Part shown: positions 38,130 to 50,136 of the stretch, piece after piece
Numbering within the stretch: position 1 is the stretch's first letter
How the letters are laid out: every line of letters starts with the position of its first letter
Origin: Gymnorhina tibicen
Lineage: Eukaryota > Chordata > Aves > Passeriformes > Artamidae
NCBI GenBank assembly: GCA_013399875.1
Contig: VXAZ01007910.1
Span: forward strand, 282-64,281
Direction: 5' to 3'
DNA: 64,000 nucleotides
The notes under the pieces: generated by a model
Database searches by the model: none
What the model was told of the DNA's origin: nothing
What the model saw: the letters and a program-made list of their open reading frames with translations, nothing else
Program-made: the position numbers and the translations under genes

Positions 38130-38598
38130 ATGCAGAGAAATGTGATTTTTATGGGAGATCTGCAGAGGAGTAAAGATAGTTACATGCTTAGATTTATCAC
38201 AGGGAATTGTGAGGACTTCTGGCCTCCCTTCTGGCAAGTCTCACCAAAGACTTCCCGCTGTCTACTGCTTGACTCCTGGAAATCCAGGGAGACGCCTCGC
38301 ATGCATTTAGCAGCAGTACCCTGCCACCTTTCCAGCTGTCCCTCCACTGGAGACCCAGCATTGCCACATGCTCACTACGTGAGCACCTCCAAGAGGGTGA
38401 GGAGGGTGCTGCTCTTCACCATGGTGGCCAGAGCTGCCTCTTTCCCAGAGACAGAATCTTTCCTTCAGGAAACGTGCTATTTCTTGCGACAAATTTTCCT
38501 AAGGCTTTTTTTTTACCCTTTCAGTTAGCAGCAATGTATTACTGTAAGTTTCATACACATCATCTCCACAGACATGCATTCTAAACCAACAGCCTAAG
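38130..38598 (+). other. G+C-richer segment with a 132-codon ORF and a downstream splice-donor-like site
   Basis: An ATG at 38130 opens a frame of 132 codons that stops at 38528. It lies in a segment (roughly 38210-38460) clearly richer in G+C than its surroundings. A strong 5' splice-site consensus, AAG followed by GTAAGTAG, begins its intron side at 38599, and a pyrimidine-containing AG site lies upstream near 38102. This could be an exon of an unknown transcript, probably noncoding, or a decayed repeat or processed pseudogene. The predicted protein, with residues such as CLLLDSWKSRE and RAASFPETESFL, matches no family I recognise. The frame may be an accident of higher G+C. Confidence 0.2.
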
Positions 38599-40039
38599 GT
38601 AAGTAGTTTGTGGTGAAAAAAAGAATATCCCATTTAACAACAATTTTCTGTGCTAGAAGCGAGTAAATTTCTTGACAAAAAAGTCAGCTGAAATTCAGAA
38701 TGCTGTGCATGGGGTATGCAGAGAGAACACACCTGAAACAGTAATTATTGAACTACATTTTGAAAATTGCAGTATTTTTACAGTAATTCTGGTAAGAAGA
38801 AGTATTTTTTTGTGTTTTTTTTTCTCATTTTACAAAATGTGAGCATCTTATTAGGAAAATGTCTTGTATAGAACCACATTCCCTCAAAGTTAATTCTCCG
38901 TCTGTATCTCCCACTGCAAGTGCTGTATGAGGTATGAAGACAACACTGAGTTTTCAAATTAGATTTTCAATGGCTAAGAATCAGTATGAAAATTAGAAAG
39001 TCTTTTTTCTTAACCAATTCACATTCTCTTGCAGGGAGTTTGCAAGCCAACCAATATCCTAAATTGGATTTTGTTTAAATGGATGTATAAAATTGGGTTT
39101 TAGCAGTATAAAAAAAGACAAAGCTTAATTGGTTTAAGCTGGACCATTTTCTTCAGAGAAGCATAAAGCCAGAACATAATTTCTTTAAAGAGGAAACATT
39201 AGATGTGTTGTATTGTATTGTGCTGTCACTTAAAGTATAAACTATTTAACCACTGCTGCAGTTAAGCTCACAGCATTACAAACTAAAAAATATTTCAAGA
39301 TTTATAACAGACTAATATATAGTTCACAGTATTATTCCTGTGTTACAAATCAAAAAGATTAAAATAGCCCAATATAAACTGTAATTCATGAATCTAGACC
39401 ATGCTTTTTTAAAGTCAGTAGAAAAGTAAAGATACTGACACAAAGAGTAGCATCTTAGAAAGATCCAAGGGATCACTGAAGAAAATGACAATAAATGCCA
39501 GAGTGATGAATATCATGAAGTCAAACTATTAAGGACAAGGTGATAATCAGCAAACAGCAGAAAATAACACCCTAAACAATATACTGGTGCCTAGGTATTT
39601 CTTACTGATTTAGTGACTTGATCTAAATGGTCCTGGCACTGTAGGATTCACAGTTTGTTTATGGCATCCTCATGCCATTAAAAAATGTGAAAGATAATGT
39701 TTTTGCTACTTGCTGGAAGAAATTGCTACCTGCAGGGCAAATTGGTTATAAAGTGACCTCATATTAAAATATAGGGGTCTACCTTGCCTTAGCTGAGTCA
39801 CATTAAATATGTCAGATATCAGAGTTTATTAGACTCACTTTTGTCCTTCACAGGCTTGCCATCAATACAAATCTGAAATTGAAATTCATAATACTATAAT
39901 TTTTTAAAATAAACATTCACTTTATAAAGACCAATAGTTTGCTTGTTCCAACAAGAACTCTGCAAATAAAGACTCCTCTGTTTCCATTCGAGATACAGTC
40001 TTTGTGTGACTTTCCCACAATGCTCAATATATAGTCAAA
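38599..40039. other. AT-rich noncoding stretch
   Basis: No gene or interspersed repeat recognised. Short (TGTAT)-like repeats near 39208-39225 are trivial. Confidence 0.5.
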
Positions 40040-40145
40040 ATGAATTTTGACAGATTATTTGGAGTTTTTATTTTGTTGATGATACAAGAGCCTTCTGAAG
40101 ACTGGACTTCTAACTTGAACTCTCAGCTTTCAAATTTAGCATCAG
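40040..40145 (+). CDS. candidate first coding exon with signal-peptide-like N-terminus (unrecognised)
   Basis: An ATG at 40040 with A at -3 (CAAAATGA) opens 35 codons plus one base and ends exactly at CAG before GTAAGA at 40146, a strong 5' splice site. The protein starts MNFDRLFGVFILLMIQ, an acceptable signal sequence (weak charge, then a hydrophobic core), and continues polar with DWTSNLNSQL. A phase-1 donor just after a signal peptide is common in secreted and receptor genes. Reading through the donor meets a stop after about ten codons. No following exon could be found in the window, and a 35-codon frame with a chance donor is quite possible in 64 kb. Confidence 0.2.
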
Positions 40146-40380
40146 GTAAGACAAATATCCCATTCTTTTACTGCTAAAATGAAACAAGAATGTGGTTTTT
40201 ACCATATAATCCCACATTACTTCTTTTCAATACATTTCAGATTCAAGGAATATTGAAGACCAGAGCAGAAATAACTGAGTAATGTATTGGGCCCACTTCA
40301 CCTCAGAATAAAATAGCCATTCCAGTGGTTTGGATTTATACATTGACATAATTTGTAGGAATGATACCATGCAGCTAAAC

Positions 40381-40650
40381 CATAGAATCAAAGAACAATT
40401 TAAGTTGAACAGGACCTTTGGTCACCAGCTGGTCATACTTCTATTCAGAGCAGAAGTTAAATCAGGTTGTTCAGGACCATGTCAAACCAAGTTTTGACTA
40501 TCAAGGTTGGATAGTCAAGCCAGACTATCTGGCTCTCTACATATTTCAGTGTTTGATCATCCTTATGGCCAAAAAAAAAATCCATATATCTAATCTGAAT
40601 TTGTTACCCAGAAGTTATTCAGACTTGCTATCCAGTAGAAGCCCCAGCAC
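40381..40650 (-). mobile_element. CR1 LINE fragment, 3' end, minus strand
   Basis: The plus strand starts CATAGAATCAAAGAA, the reverse complement of the CR1 3' terminus. It continues with decayed counterparts of 'ggaccttt...', 'caggttgttcaggaccatgt' and further in 'agtgtttgatcatccttatg', followed by an A run where CR1 antisense usually reads 'gtaaaaaagtttttcc'. It is strongly diverged, hence older than the copy at 16.6 kb. The plus-strand open frame across it (40418-40669) is antisense to the LINE. Confidence 0.8.
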
Positions 40651-42796
40651 CTATTTTCTAGTCAGTTAGTGCTCTGTGTATTGATGCATAGGGCTGGTCC
40701 ATACTAGCAGTAAGAATTTTGCTTTCTCTCAGTTTTTTCTTAACAAAATTTGGCCCCCTGTCTACTTACATGAACTAATAATCAGCTTTCTGAGTTATTT
40801 TTCCACTTGTCCACTAAGAGAAAGAAGATTTCCCTTTTCTCAGGAGCAGATGGTGAGTACTTACTAACTGCGCATTATAATCTGAAAGTAAACACTGGCT
40901 GGGGATCAAACAAGTTCTCAGTATAACCTCTGAGGCATATGGCTGATTGAACCATTATAAAGACAATTAAATACTTAGAATGTTAAATTAGTAAAACCTA
41001 CCTAGTGTAAGAATGTATTGAGCATGAACAAATACAGCCTGCTTTTCCACCTACAGAGATAATTGTAGCCTACACAAAGCTTAAGAAATCTTTGCAAACA
41101 TCCTCCAAGTACTTTTCCCAGTATCAGTGTTCAGGGCAGCTCTAAAAAAAAAAAAAAGACATTTATTACTCTTGTATACAACTGCAGGATTTTTTAAAGC
41201 TGTGTATGAAGTCTTCGACAGAGAAAGCAAAACCTATTTCTGATGTTGCATAAACGCTATTAAGACAGTGACTGGAAACTTGTAGAAAATCTATTTGTGA
41301 TTCATTGTTATAAAATACATAAGTTACCTCAGATGAGACTTCTGTGCTCAGTTCTCCTATCATCTGATATAAATTTCTTTGTGACCAGAAACAAAATTGT
41401 TTATAGAATTTTTATATGCTTGTTCAGAGTGCTGTCAGGTGTATAGATTGTACAAATTGTGGGTACATAAATAAAAACTCAACCATTTCTCTAGCAGGGG
41501 GCATGGCATGTAACAATAGAAGGCCTGAAAAAGACATTTTCCAACAAGATTACTCATACTTTGCTATTCTCTTTCTCTTTGAAATGTGAACAGTGAGTTA
41601 AAGTTTCGTTCTATGTATTGATAGAGTTCTTGAATCTAACAGAAACTTCATATAAATGTTTAAGATACAATTGATCCTGCTTTATGGTTTTGTCATGATA
41701 ATAACAGATGTTACTAATTAATTTTTTAATGTGAATCTGATTAAATAGTTTAGCAAAACATCTAATAAAGTCAACATGCATTATTCTTATATTAAAACTT
41801 CAGGTTTTATTCTGTTCTCATTATTATCCTGTATGGCTGTATTATTTATTTACCCTGTTAGAAAATATTCAAGTATTCATGACGATTCTGCTTAATTTTA
41901 CTCCCCCTATTTTGAGTACAACAATATATTAAAATTAAAGTGTTATTACATTAATTACTTCATATTTCTTTTAGGAAATTGGCTAATAACTGTGACAAAT
42001 ATTTTCATTAAAATATGTTGCAATATGTACTTTTACATTCATATTTCAAAAGTTTCTTAGTTTTTCCTTATACTTATTATGAGACTGATAGAAATTAAAA
42101 GCATGATAAAGAACAACATTAAATTTTTACTGAGCCATCTGAATTACTTGGCTAGCAGAATGCAGTGAAAAATGTAAAATTAGCAGAACCAAATATTAGA
42201 TAATACAGTTGGAATCAAGAGTATACACGTGTTTTTAAGATCATAAAGGTTCTCCTTCAAAAATAAAACTTACCTCAGAGATTTTGACAGCTTTCATTGA
42301 AAAAAACCCAAGAGAATTACCCCCTATTTGCTGTTCAGCCAGAGACAAACATGAAGCATCAGAGAATTCAACTTAATTGAGAGATAACTTCAAAGTGTAA
42401 AGACATTTCCAAAACAGAAATGCTGCAGTCTCATTTAAGAAAGTTAATTATAGTATGGAGTCATAGTTAATGTTCTACAGAAGTAATTCCATCCTTAACA
42501 CTATTTTCACTACCCTCTAGCTTTGAAAAATCCCTATTGGGCTGAAATTTCTCATACATAGTCTCAGACCAAAGGGTTATTTTAAAATTTAAATTAAAAT
42601 GTTAAGAAAATTGAGTTACAAAACAAATTTTTGCACTAAGAAAAATGTTCCAATTTCTGGTCTTCTAAACTGTTGCTACAACTCAGAATAATTTATTTTA
42701 CTTCCTACACTGACATGAGGCCTACTTCTGAACAAAGCTTTTTAGCATGGACTCTGACTTCAGCTTAGTTTGTACATGATATGCCAAAAACTCTGA
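40651..42796. other. AT-rich noncoding stretch
   Basis: No gene recognised. An A run occurs at 41144-41157. The part at about 41690-42100 is very AT-rich with repeated TAATTA-like motifs. Confidence 0.5.
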
Positions 42797-43300
42797 ATGT
42801 TGAATAATAAATATTATTCTGGGATAGAAAAGCTGTCGATGTCACTCCTAGTTACTGCTGTCTGGATTATTTGCTTCAAAGTCAAACCAAGTGGCACTTC
42901 TTGGGTGAGGGAAGAGCAATTTAACAGTCCCAGGCTAAAGAGAGGAGACATTCTGTGTGTCCGTGTGGAGACACTGTTGTCTGGCAGTGGCTCGAATCAA
43001 ATGCCCCACAAAGACTTTATAAAGGAGATGGTTACTAGCAAAATGCATGCTAAATCAAAGACAGCTGTGCTGGGAAGTAATGACACATCTAATGGTGGAC
43101 TGATAACTGGAGAGAAAACTGATGCTTTACACCTACCAGCCCTACCATGTTCTAGAACAGATCAAAATCCCACTTCAAGATTAGGCATTTTACAAGACTT
43201 CCTAGTCTTGTCATCTGCTTCTTTTTCAGGACTGTTCAGCAGATTAATAAAGATTCACCTAGTGGTTGATCCAGACCATCATTCTTCAGGTAACTAACTA
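42797..43300 (+). other. longest non-repeat open frame (166 codons plus stop), unrecognised
   Basis: Open from a start codon at 42797 (TTG by the listed frame) to 43297 plus the stop. At about one third G+C a frame this long is rarer than most here, though still conceivable by chance. Near its end a good 3' splice site (CTTCTTTTTCAG) precedes a 60-bp piece, 43232-43291, that ends in a donor-like CAG followed by GTAACT. So a short internal exon is an alternative reading, open in the same frame. The product has no signal peptide, recognisable domain or family motif. It may be part of a noncoding RNA or nothing. Confidence 0.15.
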
Positions 43301-45991
43301 CTAGTTTAAAATCGCTCAAGAAATCTTTCAGAATGCTGTCCAAAGAAATAAAGAATCCACCACATCTTGTACAAATTACTCCAACAGTTCATCATTCTTC
43401 CTAGAGAAAAAGGCACATTAATCTGAATTTGCATGTGTTCCATTAAAAGCCATTAGATAGTCTTAGGTCTCATCTCATATATAGATGTCTAGTATCAGAA
43501 ATCTGATTCTATTAAAGTACTTTCAGATGATAATCAGACATTTTGAAACATATCTCTTAAATGAAATAGATGGAACTTCCTTGATCAGGCAAACACAGAG
43601 ACCTAGAAACATACTGTGTTTGACACATAGGTCAAAATTAAATCATTTTTCCTTTTAGTCAGGAGGCTTGAAAATTAAATGGAAAAGAAAATACTTTTTA
43701 AAAACAAACAAACAAGATCTTCATTTTACTAGGTCAGATTTAATTGATTTATCTTTTTTTTAAGACTCATCTTCAAGTATTTCCAACCCAGTGGAGATGA
43801 TTGTATTTAAATATCTGTTTAAAAGTGGTTTCTCCAGAGAAGGAGAAGCTATTGTTTCTAAGCATAGCAATGGCATGAGAGAAGCTTACAACCAAAGATA
43901 CAATATGAAGAGGCAGGGAGAAAAGGAAGCATAAAGTATGGAATACTGTAAAGCACAGACCTTGGTGGAGGAGGAAATTGAAACAAAATTTTAAATGCAA
44001 TCTATAGAGATAAGCATAATTATTTTGACATTTTCTGTGAAATACACGATTACTAACTATGCAGAGGAATAGCTTATGTGTTGTATGAGAAGTATTCAAA
44101 TCTGAATTAAAGCAAGAACTGAGATACATAGGCAGTACCTCATAGTTCTAATATGAACAGGTTAAATGTTTATTGTAGTCAAAGGCTTATTAAATTCATG
44201 ACATACACTTAGCAGGATGCATCATTTTTAAAATCTCTCATTTCATGGAGAGTTGTAAAAGGATTCTGCCATGATTAAATTAAAAGTCACTGTATTTGTA
44301 CATATTTTTTTAAAATACAGCAGACATCTATGGCTCAATTGCCTGATATTTTTATATGATTCATTTCACTTCTAAACAGCTATCAGAGACATCCCCACCT
44401 GCATCTACTTAATTCACTAGAGTTGTAACTTCATCGTTTGCTAAAAGTCATGAGATCTTGTGGTATTCTTTCTCACAAGAACCTTCAGGAGTGAGTGATA
44501 GAGATTGTCACTGAAGATGGTAGGACACTTCTAGCCTTTGGCAACAAACCTGGAAGATGCGATTGTCAAATAAAATAAATACAGGAACAAAGCTTAAAAA
44601 AAAAGAAAGAAGTAATAGCTCCCATGCCTTGGGAAATCACCTTCATTCACCAGCTGAATCAAAAGGTTTTTGTGACCTACTGAAGTGAAAGACAAAATCC
44701 TGAAAAACTAGTACTGTCACCCTTTTCCTACAATGTCTGTTCCTTCCAGGATGTATAGAGTAGAACAGTCATTAAGAACATGGCTACCACTCTTTTATTC
44801 ATATCTATCAAATGGAAATTCACATGTCGCTAAACAAAAGGTGGACAAGTATTTTTATAAACTGCATCTTTTGTTAGTGAGAATCAGGACCTAGAAGTTT
44901 ACAGAGTGCAAGAAAACATTTTGCTTTTAATGTGAAAGAAGGGTAATGGGCTTTCTTCATTCCAAGAAATATGCTGACTTAGCTATCTGTAAGGTCTTCC
45001 AGACTAGGAAGATGAAGTGAAATAGGAAATCAAAGCATCTGCATCCAATGAAGAATACTAGATCTATGAAATGTGAGACTCAGCAGTCTACTGAAGAACA
45101 TCATCAGAATATAACCATGACATGGATACTGACTATATAGCTTTTGAGAAAGCACAGAATAGTTTACCAAGAGCTATCTTTTGCATGGCTATAACATGAT
45201 ACAGCAGCCTCAGTTTACATTTATTAGTATGGCACTTTCATAAGTTAATTAGATTTACGGAGTGAAAGTCCTGACCCATTTCATATCAGCATGCGATTAT
45301 AGCTTTTATTGTTTAAACAAGCTATGAAAATACAAAGGAAGCATTATAATTGCATTACATTATAATCACATTAAAATTAGCTTGGTCACAATTCACTATG
45401 TGATTTAATCACTGTAGGAGCATGATCAAAGAGGGTGGTTGCAAATCTGAAGGAAATGGAAAGAAAATAGAAATAAACTATAAAAAATAGGACTAGGATA
45501 TTAATCAGCCTATTAATATGTCACTAGTTTAAGATATCTGGGAGGATTCATGGTTACTACAGTATATGACATGGAAGAAAACCTCTGGGGGTCAACATGT
45601 AGGAATGACTGATACTTTTTCCCTGGGAATAGTTTGCAGCTCTAAACAATGCTGAAGAAAAAGCCTGCAGTAACACGAGGTCATTAAAAGTGTGTTTTAG
45701 GCAAGTACAATGCCCGAATACCTACTGAAAACACAAAATCTGTAAGTATTTAGATGAATTTTTGATCTGTTAAGGATGAGTGTAATGGAAGAGCAGTCAT
45801 GAGGGATGTATATCAGGAAATGCACATAATTCTGGTATCTGCAGTGACTATTACATGTTTAAAGTCTCTTGCAAGTTCCATCTCATGCTGTCAAAGTTTA
45901 TGGACAGTCAATCAAGCGGAAAAAAACTAAGATTCAATCATCAAAAATATCTAAAAGTTTTTCATGTGAATTATAAACCAATGCAAAATAA
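43301..45991. other. AT-rich noncoding stretch with conserved-element-like sequence near 45.3 kb
   Basis: No gene recognised. The 119-codon minus-strand frame at 43773-44129 is hydrophobic and AT-driven. The region 45240-45420, with motifs such as TTAATTAG, CATGCGATTATAG and GTTTAAAC, has the unique, non-repetitive, AT-rich texture of vertebrate conserved noncoding elements. This is an impression only. Confidence 0.4.
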
Positions 45992-46060
45992 ACCTTCAAC
46001 AGGAAAGGGGGATTGGCCAGAAAAATACACCTTCAACAGGAAAGGAGGATTGGCCAGAAA
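45992..46060. repeat. 37-bp tandem duplication
   Basis: A unit beginning ACCTTCAACAGGAAAGG at 45992 is repeated at 46029, one period of 37 bp later, with one G/A difference over about 32 bp. There is no N between the copies, so unlike the repeats at 3.6 and 10.8 kb this is likely genuine. It looks like a recent local duplication. Confidence 0.9.
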
Positions 46061-49000
46061 TTTCTGGTGACTAAAGACAAGGAATAAAGAAGGAAAGCAT
46101 TTCATATTCAACAAGGCAGAACAAGGCAGAGCTCTAAAAAAGAAAAAAACCCCTACATGTTGTTTATACATTTTTAAGACTCGAAGATGTTAAGTATTCT
46201 TCATTAATACTACAATAAAAACAATTATCTCATGCAAATCTTAGGTGTTCTAACAGGCCTCTCATTTTTTCAATTCCATTAATGGAGCTGTTATTTGTGC
46301 CATGTTCAGCACTGTAATGACATTGATCCACCCAGAAAAAATATACTGCAACTAACTCAGTACTTCTTTTCCAAACCTGAGTTTTTCTGTTTGCTTCAAT
46401 ATTAATTGTGTGTTCATCAGTTTTCTGCTAAATGCAACTTGCAGATGCTGATGCAGAAATGATCAGCACATCAGCATTTATGGTCTTGCAAGTACAGTGA
46501 AGAAACATTTTGCTTTCATTCACATAAGAAATAAAGTACTTACAAGCTATTTCCAATATACCGAGACCCCAGATGTCAAAGATCAAAGACTCATTAAAAT
46601 ATATTAAATTAAAGCTGTGGAATGAGCTATTAGAATGTTATTTGTACATGCTCAGTGCTGGAAAATGAACACTAGTGTATCATCGCTGTAATTCTCATTT
46701 AGTCCACTCAGCATTTATAAAGGCAAAGAATTCCACATTAATCAAATATCCTTAAAGATCTACCAGGTCTGCTTCAAGGGTAAAAATGCACTCGGGGTCA
46801 CCTACTGTGAATCTAACTGGGGGGGAAAGGGGGGTTGTAATGAACTTTTATTTAAGTTCACTACTATGAAATAAAAAGCGATGAAAACATCAACACTGAT
46901 GTCCAGAACTTCTCTCATAGAAAAGGGTCTTTTCAAATTATGTTCATGCAGCCACGCCTCACCCAATCACCTACAAATTTTCTCCTAATTAGTGCAAATC
47001 TTTCGTTTCTTATTTACAATATAAATTGTTTTTACAGAATCAAAATCTTGTTGGCTAACAGTTTCAGTTGGTGAAAGGTCATATTACCATAACGATCATA
47101 ACAGTGTATCTAAGATCCATTTTAAAATTAAATGGAATGCAATTTTTTTTCAATCTAACCAAAAAAACCACTGTTTCTATTTCAAAGTGCACATTTAGAA
47201 GGAATAGATCTGCAAATCCCTTCAGATCCATTGACCCTCCAAAATGAACACACACATTGAATTTCAAAGGCAAATAAACTTTTCTTTTAAATCCTCAAAA
47301 AAAAAAAAAATCACAGAAAATTTAAATTAGCGTAATACCTCTACAAAAATATGGCTAGCTTTAGGATGACTTGATAAAATGGAATAGGTAGGAACCAGCC
47401 TATTGGCTACTACTGGATTTTTATACAAAATGCAATTTGTTTCATGCTGAGTTCTTTCAGTCTCACACATCATCATGTCTTAAAAAGGTGTTGCAGGGCA
47501 TATTAAGCTCTCAGATAAGCTTGAAAGTTTGTAATAGCCCTAGCTAGGACATTAAGACTTTAAAATAAATGGGCAACCTTGAGTAGCAGATGAAGCAAGA
47601 GATAGGAAAGTTATTATGATATAGCTGAATAATCCCATATTGTGTGGTGTCATTAGAGAGGTTTGCTCATTTGCAGTGTGAGGTCAGCAACTAAAAAGCA
47701 GCCACCTTCAAGCCAAGCTTTTAACAAAAAAAAGCTTGGTTTCTTCCTGGGGTTCCTTCATATCAGAGGCCTCCTTTTTGCTCAGTCATCCAGGATTCAG
47801 ACACCAGCATGTCCTGACATCCACCTGTATGTTTTGGGCTTTGCCTTTTCACCTAGGTTGTGTCTTTGCACCTCATCATATCACTAAGACCTGTTCTCAT
47901 GTTATCTCTGGTCTGTGGCTTGTCCAACAAATTATCATGGATATGTTTTTATTCACTTTCAACAATTTAATCTTATTTATAGTATTTACTGACCTTGGTA
48001 AAATACCAGTGTACTAAGTTCCTTTCTTCACAAAATCTCTTAAAATCTCTGTGCTTACAGGAGGCAGAGAAAATGGAAATGAGAGACTGTTATAGTTAGC
48101 CATAGTTCTATCTTCCCCAGTAATTCATTATCGCCTCCATAAGGCAACTAGCAGCACAGTTCCCAGTGCTTCCAGAATATGGCCAGCCAGCACAGGCTTC
48201 CAGCATAAATCAGGTTTCCAACTGGAGAAATTAACTGCATGTTATTCAATTCACTGCACCAGAATCTTAGTGAGTAGTAATTAATATTTTGTACCTGTTA
48301 GCATGGCTTGAGCACAATACATGCATTTTCATCTCCTCTTAACTATCTTTCCTTTCACGGAATAGTCCATGATAATGATACTTTGAGTTAGAAAAGTCTT
48401 ATCCATAGTATCATAGGTCAGTATTTCACCTGCTCAATGAATGGCATTGTGATCGTCACGAAATTGTTATCCGCTGCTTAAGTCACATAATCTATGATGG
48501 CCATTTTCTTCCACTGAGTAATCAGGGCTATTTCACTATGATATTGTAACTATATTTCCAGTTTTAAAAAATGCTTTAAATTATGCTGTGACCACACAAA
48601 ATGCACTCTGGCTCATTCAAAACCTCAGACCAATATTCAAGTTCTTACTCTCTAGACCTACCAGGTCAAGTCCTAAGAACAAAGCCTTAACACTTGAGAT
48701 GGCAGATGTAAAAACCATCAAGTGCTGTTCATGCTTTACTCATGTAAAAATCACTCCAGAAAATAGCTGCTGGCATTGTTTCTCATGGATACACACTAAA
48801 CTGCTTGCAAACATCAGCCCCTCTGATCTAAAAGTCCCACCCTCCCCAACCTTCTGCTGCATGGACCAGCACAAGGACTGATTTACAATTCTTATGTGTA
48901 GCATTCTCCAGATCATTCTGCCAAGTTGCTTCTCCAGATACAAGCAGTTGAATCAAATCACAGAACTGCAAATAACACAACTCCTCAACAGTTTCAGAAT

Positions 49001-49689
49001 ACTTTTAAAGGGGCTTGTTATATTTAAATATTTATATAACTGAAATGTCTTTAAATACTGTGAGCAAGTTTTTCAGCAATTTCTGGTGGAGACAACAGAA
49101 GGAAAGAAAAGATATTATTAATATTAGTGTATTACTTTCCATTGGGACATGCCAAAACCAAAAAAGTAATAAAATTATAAATAAGTTATAAAACTTGAGC
49201 ATAGAATCCAAAATCCGGTTCCAGAATCTAAACCTGGAAAGGTCTTAAAAAGCTTTAAACCTGCTCCCAGAGGTATCTAAAAGCACTGCTTGCCAACGCC
49301 TAGCTATTTGTCATTTGCACTAACTACAGAATACGTTGAGTGTTTTTCCATGCATTGGAAGGACAAAGAACTGTAAACTACTTTCTGCACTTTGTTCAGG
49401 CTAACTTGTGTTCTTATAAAGAAGTCTCACAGTGAAATTAAGTAAGTAAACTTCACATGGAAATATAGGTATATGAGGTCTTGGTCCTATGTCCAAAACA
49501 CAGTGAGAATAACTTTAAATATTATTGAAAGCCTTTTAAAGATTTTTATTTTTTTATCAGCCAAAATCCATTATTCAGTTATTTGTAGCTCATACACAAT
49601 AAATACAAGTATTCCAGGAAATTGGCTGTGTAATATTTTTCCTCTTTATTCGTATGTTAGAGTCTAAACCGTAAGAGAAGTACATACAA
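46061..49689. other. AT-rich noncoding stretch
   Basis: No gene recognised. It includes a hairpin at 46445-46477 within a conserved-looking segment (46230-46520), paired G runs at 46819-46834 and an A run at 47297-47310. Frames at 47663-48017 and 48588-48881 have no family signal. Confidence 0.5.
46445..46477. repeat. 9-bp inverted repeat (hairpin potential)
   Basis: ATGCTGATG at 46445-46453 pairs with CATCAGCAT at 46469-46477 across a 15-base loop. The stem is short for a miRNA precursor. It lies in unique sequence with motifs typical of conserved enhancers, so paired binding sites are as likely as an RNA structure. Confidence 0.7.
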
Positions 49690-49976
49690 CTGTTACTCTG
49701 GGTAGCTCACACTAAGCTCAAGTAGCACAGGAGCTGTAAATCTCCAGGCAACAGGCTTGCTGGAATACAGACAGAAAGAAGGCACACTGAATGTAAAAGA
49801 TTCTGAGCAAATTACTCCCTGGCTGAAGTCCCCCAGCAGCTGCAGCCCTTCTAAACTTAGCCCATTTCTGGGGCTTGGTTCAGTGCTCAATGGGAATGCA
49901 AAGGCTAACACAACAACCTCAGGGGGTTTCCATAAAAACTCTGCCTTCTCCTTTCCTTCCATTGTTGTGGTGTGCC

Positions 49977-50055
49977 ATGGCTGACAAAATCAAGAAGACC
50001 AAAGCCGCCAGTGGTTTGATGCCCACACAGACCAAGTACCCTAAGGTTAGGGTGA
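49977..50055 (+). CDS. possible short N-terminal coding piece, broken by N (unrecognised)
   Basis: From the ATG in GCCATGG the frame reads MADKIKKTKAASGLMPTQ and goes on, open, to the N at 50056: a basic, Lys-rich start lying about 40 bp downstream of a TATA-like box. A donor-like AAG followed by GTTAGG occurs near 50044. It could be the first exon of a cellular or retroelement transcript, or chance. I recognise no family, and the frame cannot be followed past the assembly join. Confidence 0.2.
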
Positions 50056-50136
50056 NCCATGTTTGTGCCCTCCCTTTGTTTGCTTTGCAGTTCTCCCTCC
50101 CAATAAACCCTCTCCTGCTTCCACAAAGAAGCCCCT

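Noticed and set aside
42585..42600. AT palindrome around ATTTTAAAATTTAAAT
   Set aside because: Low-complexity AT sequence in which such symmetry is expected.
49200..49310. 'catagaatccaaaat' resembling a CR1 3' terminus
   Set aside because: The following sequence does not follow CR1, unlike the clear copy at 40381.
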